From JBJHBP01 sp050485685 (GTDB lineage Bacteria; Pseudomonadota; Gammaproteobacteria; Steroidobacterales; Rariloculaceae), in contig JBJHBW010000004.1 of the NCBI GenBank assembly GCA_050485685.1, forward strand, positions 62,001 through 126,000: a stretch of DNA of 64,000 nucleotides, in the 5' to 3' direction. The position numbers were made by a program, and so were the translations under genes. This document shows positions 36,343-44,243 of the stretch, piece by piece (positions within the stretch are counted from its first letter, which is position 1; each line of letters begins with the position of its first letter). Under the pieces are notes generated by a model. It had not been told where the DNA came from and did no database searches. It saw only the letters and a program-made list of their open reading frames with translations.

Positions 36343-37524
36343 TCAGGTCGCGCCACTGCCTCCGAAAAAGACCCGCACCGTCTTCAGAAGAATCTTCGCG
36401 TCCAGCCAGAACGAACGATGGCGTATGTATCGAAGATCGAGTCGTACCATGTCGTCAAACGACGTCGTGCTGCGTCCTTCCACCTGCCACAACCCGGTGA
36501 TACCGGGCCTGACCTCCAACACACGCCGCAGATGCCAGGACTGATACTTTTCCGCTTCATAGGGCAGCGGCGGTCGAGGGCCCACGAGGCTCATGTCACC
36601 CTTCAAGACATTGAACAGCTGCGGCAACTCATCGAGACTCGTTCTGCGAATAAAGCGCCCGACCGGGGTGACTCGCGGGTCCGCGCTCAGCTTGTATAGC
36701 GGTCGCTCGTCATCGCCCTGGTTAATATCCTTGTGATTGCCTCGAATGAGATCAGCAACGTACTCGCGATGTATGCGGTCGTCGGAGTTGGCACGCATGG
36801 AACGGAACTTATAGAAGACAAACGGCGTGCCACGACGCCCGAGCCTTGTTTGCCTGAATATGACAGGCCCCGGAGACGTCACAGCTACCGCTATCGCTGT
36901 GACCAACATGAACGGCGAGAACAGCAGCAGAGCGGTCAAGGCGCCGACAATATCGACGCAACGCTTGATGAACTCGGATGACGGACTCCGACCTGTTTGT
37001 TCGTTGATGAAATAAGTCAACGTATCAGAAAAATCCTTTGCCGACTCGGATATCAACGAATCAAACACGTGATCGGGATACGTAGCTGTAGAGATGGATA
37101 TCGGGTACTCAGACAGGTATGTGCCAACGCTGGTGATGAACGCCTGAACTCCTTGCTCCCCAGTGTGCGGCAGCAGAAGAGCAACCTTGTCTTCAGCGAT
37201 GTAGCCGAGGATATCCGTTTCCCGCTTGGTAGTGCCGAACAGCTCGAGCAGATTCTGCACGAATGGCAACCCGGCACCACGTTCGGCGTCTGCGTGCACC
37301 ACAACCAGGGAAAGCGGGGACTGTATTCGATCCGAACGGCGCTTCTCTACCTGTAACTGCTTCAGGAACTGCTGACGCGACAGTGTTTCGCTTTCCGCTG
37401 CTGGAAAGTTGGCCATCGGCTGACTTGCCGGCTCGGGCGACCCGGGTCCGCCTTCCTGCACACGGTGCTTCCCCCTCCCCGCACGCGCGGCGTCTACTTT
37501 CACGCCTTTTGTCGCCTCACTCAT
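36343..37524 (-). CDS. Initiating phosphoglycosyl transferase with degenerate GGDEF domain
   Basis: Protein of 393 residues. Residues 187-393 are a monotopic sugar-phosphate transferase: a membrane hairpin (LTALLLFSPFMLVTAIAVAV), FYKFRSM, the catalytic Asp298-Glu299 pair in RTSLDELPQLFNVLKGDMSL, and VGPRPPL. It moves a sugar-phosphate onto undecaprenyl phosphate to start the repeat unit. Residues about 46-165 resemble a GGDEF domain: RQQFLKQLQVEKRRSDR, PLSLVVVHAD, then RETD (101-104), five residues, and AEDKV (110-114) in place of GGDEF, then LLLPHTG. The cyclase signature is lost but the RxxD inhibitory-site motif is at its usual spacing. Residues 1-45 look disordered. It is first in the long minus-strand EPS operon, divergent from xrtA. 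Confidence 0.9.
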   Translation of the reverse strand: MSEATKGVKVDAARAGRGKHRVQEGGPGSPEPASQPMANFPAAESETLSRQQFLKQLQVEKRRSDRIQSPLSLVVVHADAERGAGLPFVQNLLELFGTTKRETDILGYIAEDKVALLLPHTGEQGVQAFITSVGTYLSEYPISISTATYPDHVFDSLISESAKDFSDTLTYFINEQTGRSPSSEFIKRCVDIVGALTALLLFSPFMLVTAIAVAVTSPGPVIFRQTRLGRRGTPFVFYKFRSMRANSDDRIHREYVADLIRGNHKDINQGDDERPLYKLSADPRVTPVGRFIRRTSLDELPQLFNVLKGDMSLVGPRPPLPYEAEKYQSWHLRRVLEVRPGITGLWQVEGRSTTSFDDMVRLDLRYIRHRSFWLDAKILLKTVRVFFGGSGAT

Positions 37525-37712
37525 GGCTCAGTGCATCCCTGTCTCTGACTGAGTCTGGCGGCCTGACGGCAATCCACCCCGCGCCAGCCAAGCTCAGTTA
37601 ACGAGCGTGCGTCCCGCCGGGACCCGGCAACGATTTCGCGCTGCCTCCCGAGCATGTCAGTATACTCACGGCTCCGAGACGATGAAACGGGCGCACTGCT
37701 CAATTCCTGCGA

Positions 37713-37967
37713 ATGACATCCGCACTGCCCTCGGTTCCTGGGTTCCTGGGTTCCTGGGTTCCTGGGTTCCTGGGTTCCTGGGTTCCTGCGCCTGGCCGTC
37801 CCGGCCGATGGCTTACGGCAGGCAGTTCACGTTCGGACCCCTTAATGGAGCGCGAATGTCTTAAAAACTTCATAATCAGTGAGACTGCCTCGTGTCGAAC
37901 TCTAGTGGATCAACGCGCGCTGGCGCAGCATGCATTCGTGATATCTTTCCTTCGAGGTGACGGTTGA
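37713..37967 (+). CDS. Possible leader ORF containing the octanucleotide repeat
   Basis: Open frame of 84 codons from ATG 37713. Its first third is the 8-bp tandem repeat, giving a Pro-Gly-Phe-Leu-Gly-Ser-Trp-Val pattern. Its TGA (37965-37967) overlaps the TTG start of xrtA by two bases (TTGA), as in coupled genes. It has no clear ribosome site and no recognised product. It may simply be chance, or a leader whose frame depends on repeat number. Confidence 0.25.
   Translation: MTSALPSVPGFLGSWVPGFLGSWVPAPGRPGRWLTAGSSRSDPLMERECLKNFIISETASCRTLVDQRALAQHAFVISFLRGDG
37733..37788 (+). repeat. Seven perfect tandem copies of GGTTCCTG
   Basis: Seven uninterrupted 8-bp units fill 37733-37788 in the 439-base gap between the divergent sugar transferase gene and xrtA. 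Perfect octanucleotide arrays are prone to slipped-strand gain or loss. As 8 is not a multiple of three, each change would shift any reading frame through it and alter promoter spacing. The rest of the gap holds no other recognised element. Confidence 0.95.
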
Positions 37968-39505
37968 ACCGCTTTCCCATTAGCGCCAATCTGGAAACTG
38001 CCGTGGACCACATGCGCCGGTTCTGGGCGCTGTGGGCATCACTAGCACTCATTGCCGCAGCGCTCGCGATCGGATTCGCGCCCACGCTCATTCGCCTGCT
38101 CGATCGTTGGGAATATTTTAATCACGGCTTCGTGGTGATAGGCATGAGCGTCTGGCTGCTGGCGATCACGCTGCAGCGGGCGACGGCGCTGACTCTCACA
38201 CCTTCCGTCCTGGGCATCTTGGGCGTCGCAGTGGTAACGCTCGTTCACACTCTCTTTGAGATTCTCGATTTCACACTCGGCATGCAGGTCATGCTGCCTC
38301 TGATGGCGGTCGCCATCGCAGCCGCTCTGGGCGGTCCGCAGCTAGCGTCTCGCGCCGCCGTCCCATTGAGCCTGCTGTACTTTACGATTCCGATCTGGGA
38401 TCTGACGGTGCGGCCGTTGCAGGACATCACCACTGCCATAGTCGGCCGCTGTCTGGAGTGGACCGGCATAACTGCTCACATAGACGGTTACATCGTCACT
38501 ATCCCGGCTGGAGTATTCGAGATTGCCGAGGGTTGCTCCGGCATGCGGTATTTCGTTGTCAGCCTGGCAATTGCCACGTTCTACGGATTGTCCTGGTATA
38601 CGCAGTGGCGCACCCGCGTCACATTGTTCATCGTGGCCGGGGTCACCGCGATGGTTGCGAACTGGGTACGCGTCTACGCGCTCATTCTGATCGGCGACAT
38701 CACCGAAATGCAGCACTCGCTGATCACAGAGAGTCACAACGGCTTCGGGTGGGTGGTTTTCGTGCTTTTCTTCGCCCCCGTACTCCTGTTCGCCCGCTGG
38801 CTCGAACTCAGGGAAGCAGCAACCGGTGCAAGTTTCCGCTCGCAACAGTCCGAACACGCCACAACCACATCTCCACGTTCGTATCTTGCCGCCGCGATCG
38901 TAGTGGCTATAGTCGTAACGTCTCCCCTCATAGTCCGCAGCGCTGCTGAACCGCCGTCGTCCGCGCACATAGCAGGAATTGCCGGGCAGATTTCCGGGCC
39001 GTGGCGTGAAGTGCCCGTTGCGCGCGACTGGATGCCGGACTTTCAAAGCCCGTACCTGTTTGCGCGGGAGGCATTCGTGAACGGAGATGCCGTTCAGGTC
39101 GACATCTTTGTCGCACGCTACCTGTACCAGCTTCCTGACTCGAAGGTCATCGCGTACTTCAATTCGATTGCCCCCGGCTGGCAGGTCGGTGACTCCGCTG
39201 TCCTTGATTTTTCAAGTGGAAATCGCTCTCGTCGCGCCCAGGTGGTGGAACTGTCAGCCCGCGGCGACCGGCGCGTGCTATGGCAGTGGTACGTGGTAGG
39301 AGGCCAATCTGCTCACAATCGCAGCATGGCGAAGCTACTCGAGGTCCCAGCGCTGTTACTGCGCGGCCGACGGGATGCTGCTGTCATCGCCGTTTCAGCG
39401 CAATGCAACTCCGAATGCAGTGCCGCCGAAGCTGCGATCACATCCTTCCTTGCTCATGCGGCTCCGATGCTGGAGGAGCTGGCATCCGGCTCAGATCTTC
39501 CATGA
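37964..39505 (+). CDS. xrtA: Exosortase A with fused EpsI domain
   Basis: Protein of 513 residues. Residues about 20-285 form the multi-pass exosortase: catalytic Cys191 in FEIAEGCSGMRYF, Arg236 in ANWVRVYALILIG and His258 in ESHNGFGWVVF. By family analogy it cleaves PEP-CTERM proteins at the sorting signal on the periplasmic side. A TM segment near 308-327 is followed by an EpsI domain (GPWREVPVARDWMP, YLYQLPDSKVIAYFN). The start is TTG 37964, with GAGG six bases upstream. Its substrate in this window is the PEP-CTERM protein at 60076. The repeat at 37733 may affect its expression. Confidence 0.95.
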   Translation: MNRFPISANLETAVDHMRRFWALWASLALIAAALAIGFAPTLIRLLDRWEYFNHGFVVIGMSVWLLAITLQRATALTLTPSVLGILGVAVVTLVHTLFEILDFTLGMQVMLPLMAVAIAAALGGPQLASRAAVPLSLLYFTIPIWDLTVRPLQDITTAIVGRCLEWTGITAHIDGYIVTIPAGVFEIAEGCSGMRYFVVSLAIATFYGLSWYTQWRTRVTLFIVAGVTAMVANWVRVYALILIGDITEMQHSLITESHNGFGWVVFVLFFAPVLLFARWLELREAATGASFRSQQSEHATTTSPRSYLAAAIVVAIVVTSPLIVRSAAEPPSSAHIAGIAGQISGPWREVPVARDWMPDFQSPYLFAREAFVNGDAVQVDIFVARYLYQLPDSKVIAYFNSIAPGWQVGDSAVLDFSSGNRSRRAQVVELSARGDRRVLWQWYVVGGQSAHNRSMAKLLEVPALLLRGRRDAAVIAVSAQCNSECSAAEAAITSFLAHAAPMLEELASGSDLP

Positions 39506-39560
39506 GCGCGGGCAGCCGCCGCCCGCAAGACGCCAAGTTTCAAGACGTTGGAACCGGCGC

Positions 39561-41129
39561 TCAGGCAATCAGCGCTCTCCAACCAGGACCGACGACTTCG
39601 ACGAAAACCACTCCCAGAAAGACGGCAAACAGTGCAAGGCCTGAAAAAGTGTACGTTACCAGGGCCACTCGCCGTCGCGCTTTGCTGCGATCCTTCCATG
39701 CACTGCTCACCGCGCCCAGTACGGGCAGTCCGGTCGCCTCTCTCAGCGCGACGGGATTTGAAAATACCGGACGCAACTGAGCTAGCAAGAACGCTAACCC
39801 GCCGCCACCGCCAAGGCCTGCAAAAAACACGGCTGCCAGCATCAACACCCGCGGTGGCGCTACCGGTACAGTTGGCGACACCGGCGGATCGATGATGCGA
39901 AATTCCACCTGCTCGCTCTCGGATGCCTCACGTGTGAGCCTCTCCGTCTCCAGACTTCTCAATAAAGCCTGATACTGAGCGTTTACCACATCGTAATCCC
40001 GGTCAAGGCGAGCCAGCTGGGCTTCCACCTCCGGCACTTCCGCCATCAATGAACGCAGCTGCTCAACTCGTGCACGCCTGCGCTGCACATCCACTGACAA
40101 CGATGCGATCTCCACTTCGACTTCGTTCAGGCTGATCTGCAACGCCTCATAGACTGGGTTGCCCGCAGCGCTGAAACTACCCCCGGCGCGTTCCGCCTCC
40201 AGAGCAATACGCTGTTCCTCTTCAAGCTGCTCACGCAGCCGTTCGAGTGATTCGCGCAACGCAACCACGTCAGGGTGCCTTCCGGTGTAACGCAGCAAGA
40301 GGTCTTCCAGACTCCTTTCATGATCACGGATGCGAGCTTCAAGGCTGCCCGGCACCGGCTGCCCCGACTCGTTTACCGCCGAAAGCGGCCGCTCGCCACG
40401 TAGCTGCTCCTGCATACGCTGGCGCCTGGATTCCGCAAGGGCCAATGCAGCCTGTGCATCCTCCAGCGCAGTCGTCTCGGTCTGCAGACGCTGAAAGTAC
40501 CCGCCCTCGCGTCCCGGGAGCACATCAGCGTGCTCGCGCTTGAAATCTGCCAGGCGCTGCTCGGTTATGGCGAGGCGCTCCTCATACTCACGGACCTGCT
40601 CCTCGATGAATCGACGAGCAGTTTCGGAGTCCTGCTGACGCGTGCCGAGCGCGAACTCGACGAATGCGTTCAGCACCGTCTGCACGACATCGAGTGCCTG
40701 AGTTCTGTTGGGACTCTCATAGCGTATCGTATAGACGAAATCACGGCCCTGCTGGCCGGCCCCTATCGACAACTGGATGTCCGAACGCAGCTTCTCGACG
40801 ATTCTGTCGAGATCCGATTGTGTCCGCGCGTCCATGGACAGACCCGTTTCCCGCGCGACATGCTCGAGCTGTGCGCGTCCGAGCATGGTCTCGCGTACGA
40901 AATTCAGCTGAGACGCTACATCTGGTTGAATGATCTGCGTGCCAAGAATCCGCCGCAGCTGTGAGGTGGAATCCACGTAGAAGCGCGCCCGGGCCTCATA
41001 GATATCCGGCATCGCCGACACCACCGCCCAACCCAGGGCGCAAAGCACCCATGCGGCACCCATAGCCGCCCACCTGAAGCGCCATGCGCTGCGCAATTCA
41101 GTAAGGATGAAACTCAATTGCTGATGCAT
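39561..41129 (-). CDS. epsF: Wzz/EpsF-type polysaccharide chain-length protein
   Basis: Protein of 522 residues. An N-terminal TM segment (WAAMGAAWVLCALGWAVVS) is followed by a long periplasmic coiled-coil region (about 150-400, rich in E/Q/R/L), a conserved FRIIDPPVSPTVPVAPPRV and a second TM segment. A further hydrophobic stretch sits at the C-terminus. This is the Wzc/Wzz co-polymerase layout; the kinase is separate, at 42521, as in exosortase A systems. ATG 41129 has GAGG at good spacing. It lies tail-to-tail with xrtA, with a 55-base gap holding a GC-rich hairpin (39508-39526). Confidence 0.88.
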   Translation of the reverse strand: MHQQLSFILTELRSAWRFRWAAMGAAWVLCALGWAVVSAMPDIYEARARFYVDSTSQLRRILGTQIIQPDVASQLNFVRETMLGRAQLEHVARETGLSMDARTQSDLDRIVEKLRSDIQLSIGAGQQGRDFVYTIRYESPNRTQALDVVQTVLNAFVEFALGTRQQDSETARRFIEEQVREYEERLAITEQRLADFKREHADVLPGREGGYFQRLQTETTALEDAQAALALAESRRQRMQEQLRGERPLSAVNESGQPVPGSLEARIRDHERSLEDLLLRYTGRHPDVVALRESLERLREQLEEEQRIALEAERAGGSFSAAGNPVYEALQISLNEVEVEIASLSVDVQRRRARVEQLRSLMAEVPEVEAQLARLDRDYDVVNAQYQALLRSLETERLTREASESEQVEFRIIDPPVSPTVPVAPPRVLMLAAVFFAGLGGGGGLAFLLAQLRPVFSNPVALREATGLPVLGAVSSAWKDRSKARRRVALVTYTFSGLALFAVFLGVVFVEVVGPGWRALIA

Positions 41130-41187
41130 TTTGCGCCTCGGTTGCCAACTTTAGAATGGGCGTTGAGCAGCATTTGCAAGCGATGGC

Positions 41188-42516
41188 TCACTGGCGCGGC
41201 GACCACACCAGAACCAGGCTAGTGACGTTTTCGCTGAAGTCCATGTCACTCGCGGAGTCCCGCTTATAATACCGATAGCGCAAATTAAGGCTCAAGTCTC
41301 TGTTCAATGACCGTTCGAGCCCGGCTTCGACACTGCTCGTCCTGGCTCGACCGAACTGCTGCCCAAACTCTTCCCGCCCGTAGGCCGCCGCCAGATTACC
41401 GATAGTGCCCCGCGAGAATCGGAAACTCACGGACGCCCGACCTGACCACCCGTTGCGATCCAGTTCTGGCTCACCCGAGAAACGTTGTCGGGTCCAGTCC
41501 GTGCTGAATCCGTACGTCGTCCGCGGTCGGGTCAAAGAATAATCAATGCCGCCCCTTGTAAGCGTGAGCGGCGTCGTAGTCAGTGGCACATCGCCGATAC
41601 CGTCCAGGAACTCTGAGTCCTGGCGTCGCCCGCCCAGCTGGCCTGCAGAATCCTGCACCTCGCGACTGAAACTCAGGGTCAGCGCGGAGTAAGCGGCGAA
41701 ACGCCGGCGCAGGCTGGCCTGGTAGTACGGACTGGTGTCGCGTCCATCTGCAAGCTTCAGGCGATTCGCACCTGCGCTGACACTGAATGTACCGGCACTT
41801 AGCGTGCGGTCGTAGGTTATGTATGCCGTTTCCACATCGTAGGAATCAGCGACGGCACGATCATATTCGGTTCGGCGGCTTCCGAATGTGAAGCCCACAC
41901 GCCTGGCCTGACTGAGCCTGCGGAAGAAACTCAGGTCAGCGTATCGGGACTCGCTGTTGAGTCCATCGTCATCGCGCCAGCGGCGGTCTTCGTGTCGTGC
42001 CGAGATTCCCAGCGTACTCATCTCGCCGACTGGAATGTCCAGCACCGGCCCGGTAGAAAAGACATTCAGGCGATCACGATTCTCGGGGCTCGGCGAACTG
42101 TAAGGATCCCGTCGCACGTGGCCCACCCGATCCGCAAACTCCCATGTGAACAAATTCGGCACGACCCGGACATCCAACCCTGCCCTGATCTGCCCCAGCG
42201 TCTCGTTACCAAAGCGGTCACTGTTGTAACGATGATAGTCAGCACTGCCATCGATATACGCACGCAGGCGCCGATTGTCACGCAATGCGCCTATATCCAG
42301 GCCTGCGACCGCGAAGGTTTCACTCTCAATGAGTTGTTCATCGAAATCCCGGCCAAGGTTGTCGCTGTGTGAAGCGCCGATGCGTAGCGTCAGACGATGC
42401 TCGATCTGCTCGACCTCCTGCGCCCGCGATACGCCAACGGTAATCAGCGCCAGCCCGCAAAGCGACGAAAGCAGCGCGCGTGCCGTCTTGGGAGTGTGGT
42501 GATGCCTGATGCGCAT
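41188..42516 (-). CDS. TIGR03016-type PEP-CTERM-system outer-membrane beta-barrel protein
   Basis: Protein of 442 residues from ATG 42516, just behind the kinase stop; the longer frame overlaps the kinase gene and is less likely. The signal peptide is ARALLSSLCGLALITVGVSRAQ. The mature part consists of alternating amphipathic strands (FSVSAGANRLKLAD, TYGFSTDWTRQRF, SLNLRYRYYKRDS) ending in LVLVWSPRQ, typical of a large barrel. This protein type is known beside XrtA genes and is thought to help polysaccharide export, though its exact role is not settled. Confidence 0.85.
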   Translation of the reverse strand: MRIRHHHTPKTARALLSSLCGLALITVGVSRAQEVEQIEHRLTLRIGASHSDNLGRDFDEQLIESETFAVAGLDIGALRDNRRLRAYIDGSADYHRYNSDRFGNETLGQIRAGLDVRVVPNLFTWEFADRVGHVRRDPYSSPSPENRDRLNVFSTGPVLDIPVGEMSTLGISARHEDRRWRDDDGLNSESRYADLSFFRRLSQARRVGFTFGSRRTEYDRAVADSYDVETAYITYDRTLSAGTFSVSAGANRLKLADGRDTSPYYQASLRRRFAAYSALTLSFSREVQDSAGQLGGRRQDSEFLDGIGDVPLTTTPLTLTRGGIDYSLTRPRTTYGFSTDWTRQRFSGEPELDRNGWSGRASVSFRFSRGTIGNLAAAYGREEFGQQFGRARTSSVEAGLERSLNRDLSLNLRYRYYKRDSASDMDFSENVTSLVLVWSPRQ

Positions 42517-42520
42517 GAGG

Positions 42521-43558
42521 TCAATCGCCACTGTGGTGCTTCGCGCCAGTTTCGGTAGGCCTGGCATCCTGCCCGTACCCGTACTGACCGTAGGTCGCGC
42601 CATACGCCAGCCAATCACCAGTGGACTCAACCTGATTCAGAATCAGGCTCAATGCCTTGTCGGGGTCAAGGATTTCCACTGCACGCTGCACCTGCTGTTG
42701 TGTTGTGCGCCCCTCCTTGACGACGACGACGATCTGTCCCACATGCGCTGCGAGCGCGACACTCTCCGTTGCCATCAGCAGCGGCGCGGAGTCAAACAGT
42801 GCTATCGGCGGAGGATCAATCGCCTTGAGACTGTCCATCAGCAATTCCATGCGCTGACTCGCAAGCAGCTCCGTCGCATCCTCGTCGCGTTGGCCCGCCG
42901 GCAACAACGACAGCCCGGGAACGTCGGTGGCTACGACACAGTCCTCCAGCCTCATGTCGGTATTTCGCAGGAAATCGAGAAGCCCCGGCTCACCTTGCAC
43001 ACCGAAAAGCCGGCTTAGCTCGGGATTGGCAACGTCACCGTCCACCAACACTACGTGATGGTCTTTCTCTCTCGCCATACTCAAGGAAAGATTGATACAG
43101 GTGAAGGTCTTGCCATCGTTTGGCACTGCGCTGGTTACCATAATCAGCGTGGCATCGGGCACTTCGAGTCCGCTACGCCCATCGGCATTCGCGAGCAGGG
43201 GCCGCTTGATCTGCCGATACTCCTCGGCGAGGCGGCGCTCCTGAGACTGCGGCGCCAGCAGTCCCGCCTCCCGCAACGCGGCCCGATCCACATGGAGGAT
43301 GCGACCCGAAGCAGAAAGCGCGGCATGCCATGCGTGCGGTGCGGCTGAGCGGGCACCGCGGGACGGGACCGCTTCATCAACCACCGGCACTTCCGTCTCC
43401 GCACGAGCAGCTCCCGACCGTTCTGGCGACAGCGGATCGTGAACACGCGGCATTCCGGAACGTTCAAGGCGCCCCAGGCGCTGCGGGTCAGAGTCTGATG
43501 TCCCGCCGGACTCGCGCGTGCGTTTCGCCTTGGCAATCGCCTCTCTAATCTTGCTCAC
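42521..43558 (-). CDS. epsG: XrtA-associated tyrosine autokinase (BY-kinase)
   Basis: Protein of 345 residues. The N-terminus is MSKIREAIAKAKRTRE; a basic, low-complexity linker follows to about residue 110. The kinase domain has Walker A VTSAVPNDGKTFTCINL, Walker A' VVLVDGDVANP and Walker B ALFDSAPLL. The tail carries a tyrosine cluster (YGATYGQYGYGQD), the autophosphorylation site of Wzc/CpsD-type kinases. With EpsF it forms a split Wzc that controls polymer export. GTG 43558 has AGGGA upstream. Confidence 0.92.
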   Translation of the reverse strand: MSKIREAIAKAKRTRESGGTSDSDPQRLGRLERSGMPRVHDPLSPERSGAARAETEVPVVDEAVPSRGARSAAPHAWHAALSASGRILHVDRAALREAGLLAPQSQERRLAEEYRQIKRPLLANADGRSGLEVPDATLIMVTSAVPNDGKTFTCINLSLSMAREKDHHVVLVDGDVANPELSRLFGVQGEPGLLDFLRNTDMRLEDCVVATDVPGLSLLPAGQRDEDATELLASQRMELLMDSLKAIDPPPIALFDSAPLLMATESVALAAHVGQIVVVVKEGRTTQQQVQRAVEILDPDKALSLILNQVESTGDWLAYGATYGQYGYGQDARPTETGAKHHSGD

Positions 43559-43590
43559 AAGAGCTCGTCCCTGCCCGTTGGCATCAAAGG

Positions 43591-44211
43591 TTAGAAAAAC
43601 GAGCCCGGAATGATCAGCACGTCGCCAGGTCGCACGGCCAGATTCTGACTCATATCCCCGCGATTAAGCAGATCGTTCAATCGAATGCGAATCTCCCGGC
43701 TTGTACCGCCGTCGTTACGTACCAGCCTGGCCCGGTTCCCGGACGCGAACTCGGTCAGACCACCCACTTCAATCATCACATCCAGCAGCGTCATGCCGTC
43801 GCGGTAAGGCAGTGCTTGCGGTTGCGCAGCCTGCCCAACGACACGAATCTGCTCATTGAACGTACCGACGAATCCCTGCACGATCACATTGACCTGCGGC
43901 GAACGAATGAACTCTCCCAACTGCACTTCTATATCGCGGGCGAGTTGCGTAGGCGTCTTGCCGACCGCCTGCATATCTTCGACCAGTGGAGTCGAGATCC
44001 GCCCGTCCGGTCGCACCGGAACGACAACCGTAAGGTCAGGGTTTTGCCAGACGTATACATTGAGCTGGTCGCCGGGCCCTATGATGTATTCACTGGCAGC
44101 GAAAGATGAGGTTGTCCCGGTCAATTCGCTGATCGTGGAACCTCGTCCGGCACAGGCGGTCAGCATGACCGCTATCAGCAACAGGCCGAAACAGCGGATT
44201 GAAAATCGCAT
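43591..44211 (-). CDS. epsE: Polysaccharide export lipoprotein (Wza/EpsE-like)
   Basis: Protein of 206 residues. It has a lipoprotein signal (FGLLLIAVMLTAC), then the Poly_export domain (YIIGPGDQLNVYVWQNPDLT, RPDGRISTPLVEDMQAVG) and a SLBB region ending GDVLIIPGSFF. It should form the outer-membrane or periplasmic channel for EPS. Two ATGs lie close together, 44217 and 44211; AGAGG stands eight bases from the second, which is chosen. It follows prsT and precedes the kinase. Confidence 0.92.
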   Translation of the reverse strand: MRFSIRCFGLLLIAVMLTACAGRGSTISELTGTTSSFAASEYIIGPGDQLNVYVWQNPDLTVVVPVRPDGRISTPLVEDMQAVGKTPTQLARDIEVQLGEFIRSPQVNVIVQGFVGTFNEQIRVVGQAAQPQALPYRDGMTLLDVMIEVGGLTEFASGNRARLVRNDGGTSREIRIRLNDLLNRGDMSQNLAVRPGDVLIIPGSFF

Positions 44212-44243
44212 GAGCATTACCTCTGAGTCATCAAGTTCAAGTA

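Noticed and set aside
37713..37864. Repeat array as a CRISPR
   Set aside because: The units are 8 bp, directly adjacent and without spacers, so it is a simple tandem repeat.
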